Of a stretch of 43,399 bases of DNA, positions 41,993 through 43,399 are shown in pieces. Position numbers and translations under genes: made by a program. Below the pieces are notes generated by a model. It did no database searches. It was not told where the DNA came from and saw only the letters and a list, made by a program, of their open reading frames with translations. The first letter of the stretch is position 1. Each line of letters begins with the position of its first letter. Source of the DNA: an uncultured Bacteroidales bacterium (lineage in GTDB: Bacteria > Bacteroidota > Bacteroidia > Bacteroidales > P3). The stretch covers positions 1 to 43,399 of the forward strand of contig ONQD01000017.1 in assembly GCA_900319865.1 (NCBI GenBank), given 5' to 3'.

Positions 41993-42014
41993 CGAATAAT
42001 TCAAAAATTATTCG
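41993..42014 (+). promoter_or_regulatory. Perfect palindrome abutting the dipeptidase promoter
   Basis: CGAATAATT at 41993-42001 and its exact complement at 42006-42014 flank a 4-nt spacer. The palindrome touches TATCTTCG at 42015-42022, a one-mismatch -7 box 36 bp before the dipeptidase ATG. It fills the space between the -33 and -7 regions, so it looks like an operator. Confidence 0.5.
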
Positions 42015-42058
42015 TATCTTCGCAGATAACATGAAATGTATCATTAAATATTAATATT

Positions 42059-43399
42059 ATGACTATAAAAGATTTAGAGCCAAAAGAATTGTGGGGTAAT
42101 TTCTATCACCTCACTCGTTGTCCCCGTCCGTCCAAACATGAAGAGGCTGTTCGCGACTTCCTCGTGAAATGGGCAAAAGAACGCAAAATCGAATGCCGTG
42201 TTGACAAAGTGGGTAATATTATAATGTCCAAACCTGCCACCCCCGGCATGGAGGACCGCTGCCCCGTAGTTCTGCAGGCCCACATGGATATGGTGCCTCA
42301 GAAACGTGCCGGCAAGGAACACGATTTCCTCAAAGACCCCATCGAGACCAAGATTGTTGATGGCTGGGTGTACGCTTGCGATACTACCCTTGGTGCCGAC
42401 GACGGCCTCGGCGTGGCTGCAGCCATGGCTGTGCTCGAGAGCAAGACCATCAAGCATGGCCCCATCGAAGCTCTCATCACCACCGACGAGGAAACCGGCA
42501 TGACCGGTGCTTTCGGACTGAAACGCGGTGAGCTGAAAGGCAAATACCTCCTCAATCTCGACAGCGAGACCGAGGGCGAGCTTTATGTAGGTTGCGCCGG
42601 CGGCATCGATGCCACCATGTCCATCCCCTACACCACAGAGAAAGCCCCCAAGGATTATTGCGCCGTCCGCCTCACCATTGGCGGTCTCAAGGGTGGCCAC
42701 AGCGGTATGGAAATCAACTCTGGCCGTGCCAACGCCAACAAAATTATGTTCCGTCATCTGCGCTGGGTTGCCGAATGCGGCATCCGCCTCATCAGCGTCG
42801 AGGGTGGCAGCCTCCGCAACGCCATTCCCCGCGATGCCACATGTGTTATCGCTATGCCTAAAGCCCACAAGGATTGCATCCTCGCCGAGTTCGACAAGGT
42901 GGCTGGCTGGGTCAAGAAGGAGTTGGCCAAACCCGAACCCGATTTCTTCATGAAGTACGAGCCCGTCCGCATGAATCCCACCGTTATCACCGAGGCCGAT
43001 ACACAGAAAATCATCAATGCCGTCATGATTGCTCCCAACGGCGTTATCCGCATGAGCAAGGATATGGAAGGCTTGGTCGAAACCTCCCTCAACCTCGCCA
43101 AGATGCACACCAACGGCAAGAAATTCATCATCCAGGCACTGCTCCGCAGTTCGGTCGACACCGCCAAAGAGGCTCTCGCCGAACGCCTCGTTTGCCTTGC
43201 CGAGCTTGTTGGCGGCACTTGCCAACTCACCGGTGCCTATCCCGGTTGGAAACCCAACATGGAAAGCGGACTGCTGAAGACCATGAAGGATACCTACAAG
43301 AAACTTTATGGCAAGGAGCCCGCCGTGGTGGCTATCCACGCCGGTCTGGAATGCGGCCTGCTGGGCGGCAAATACCCCGACATGGAGATGATCAGTTTC
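42059..43399 (+). CDS. pepD: Aminoacyl-histidine dipeptidase (M20, PepD-type), 3' end outside window
   Basis: The frame is open from ATG 42059 to the window end (447 codons), so the C terminus is missing; the family is about 485 residues long. It hydrolyses Xaa-His and other dipeptides in the cytoplasm with two metal ions. QAHMDMV near 80-86, LGADDGLG near 120-127 with the bridging Asp, TDEETGMTGA near 142-151 with the catalytic and metal Glu, and GGHSG near 215-219 are the M20 landmarks. Third codon positions favour C, as in lplA, suggesting high expression. A palindrome and a -7-like box lie just upstream. Confidence 0.9.
   Translation, partial: MTIKDLEPKELWGNFYHLTRCPRPSKHEEAVRDFLVKWAKERKIECRVDKVGNIIMSKPATPGMEDRCPVVLQAHMDMVPQKRAGKEHDFLKDPIETKIVDGWVYACDTTLGADDGLGVAAAMAVLESKTIKHGPIEALITTDEETGMTGAFGLKRGELKGKYLLNLDSETEGELYVGCAGGIDATMSIPYTTEKAPKDYCAVRLTIGGLKGGHSGMEINSGRANANKIMFRHLRWVAECGIRLISVEGGSLRNAIPRDATCVIAMPKAHKDCILAEFDKVAGWVKKELAKPEPDFFMKYEPVRMNPTVITEADTQKIINAVMIAPNGVIRMSKDMEGLVETSLNLAKMHTNGKKFIIQALLRSSVDTAKEALAERLVCLAELVGGTCQLTGAYPGWKPNMESGLLKTMKDTYKKLYGKEPAVVAIHAGLECGLLGGKYPDMEMISF

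Noticed and set aside
42074-43339. Minus-strand frame of 421 codons at the window end
   Set aside because: The plus strand carries all M20 peptidase motifs from 42059 and simply has no stop before the window ends. The antisense frame is a by-product of C-ending codons.

Overview
The window looks like chromosomal DNA of a Bacteroidetes bacterium, most likely order Bacteroidales. Three things support this. Promoters carry the Bacteroidetes -7 box TAnnTTTG, sometimes with a TTTG box about 20 nt upstream. Three secreted proteins end in type IX secretion (T9SS) sorting domains, two of type A and one of type B. Several families are typical of the group: PPi-dependent phosphofructokinase, GH3/beta-lactamase fusion, C10 peptidase, DUF4248, SpvB/RHS proteins and YfhO. 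Bacteroides itself mostly lacks T9SS, so a T9SS-bearing relative is more likely. No rRNA, tRNA, CRISPR array or complete insertion sequence was found.

Layout. 1-173 folds as a long nested hairpin RNA (6S-like candidate). 321-1289 is lipoate-protein ligase. 1523-1632 is a 22-bp tandem repeat leading into a three-repeat secreted protein that is cut in two by an in-frame TAA (1645-2841). 3069-8141 carries PPi-PFK behind a structured leader, an EnvC-like protein with a degenerate LytM domain, and a GH3-beta-lactamase fusion. 8209-14186 on the minus strand holds a TerB-DnaJ protein, a C10+M6 double protease with a T9SS tail, and a DUF748/AsmA-like protein. 14856-16953 holds a small membrane protein, a FISUMP-like secreted protein and an IspD/TarI-like cytidylyltransferase.

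17003-29279 is surface-related. A minus-strand IgGFc-binding, T9SS type B protein is followed by a tightly overlapping four-gene plus-strand operon: cytidylyltransferase-PEP mutase fusion, phosphonopyruvate decarboxylase, phosphonoacetaldehyde reductase and LicD transferase. Together these should make 2-hydroxyethylphosphonate, probably activate it as a CMP derivative, and attach it to a surface glycan or lipid. Facing it is a minus-strand group: 7TM-HD phosphohydrolase, YfhO and a GT2 glycosyltransferase.

29567-29776 is a lone DUF4248 protein. 29923-39190 on the minus strand is a polymorphic-toxin locus. In transcription order it has a small T9SS/YD-motif protein, a 2016-residue SpvB/FG-GAP/RHS protein with a predicted PD-(D/E)XK nuclease tip, its probable immunity gene, an orphan RHS tip with an HEYGH zincin motif whose first 234 bp duplicate the RHS core, and two candidate immunity or accessory genes.

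39650-43399 holds an IPExxxVDY-like protein, a PflA-type radical SAM protein, an 840-bp gene-poor stretch with promoter-like boxes and repeats, and the start of an M20 aminoacyl-histidine dipeptidase that runs off the window end.
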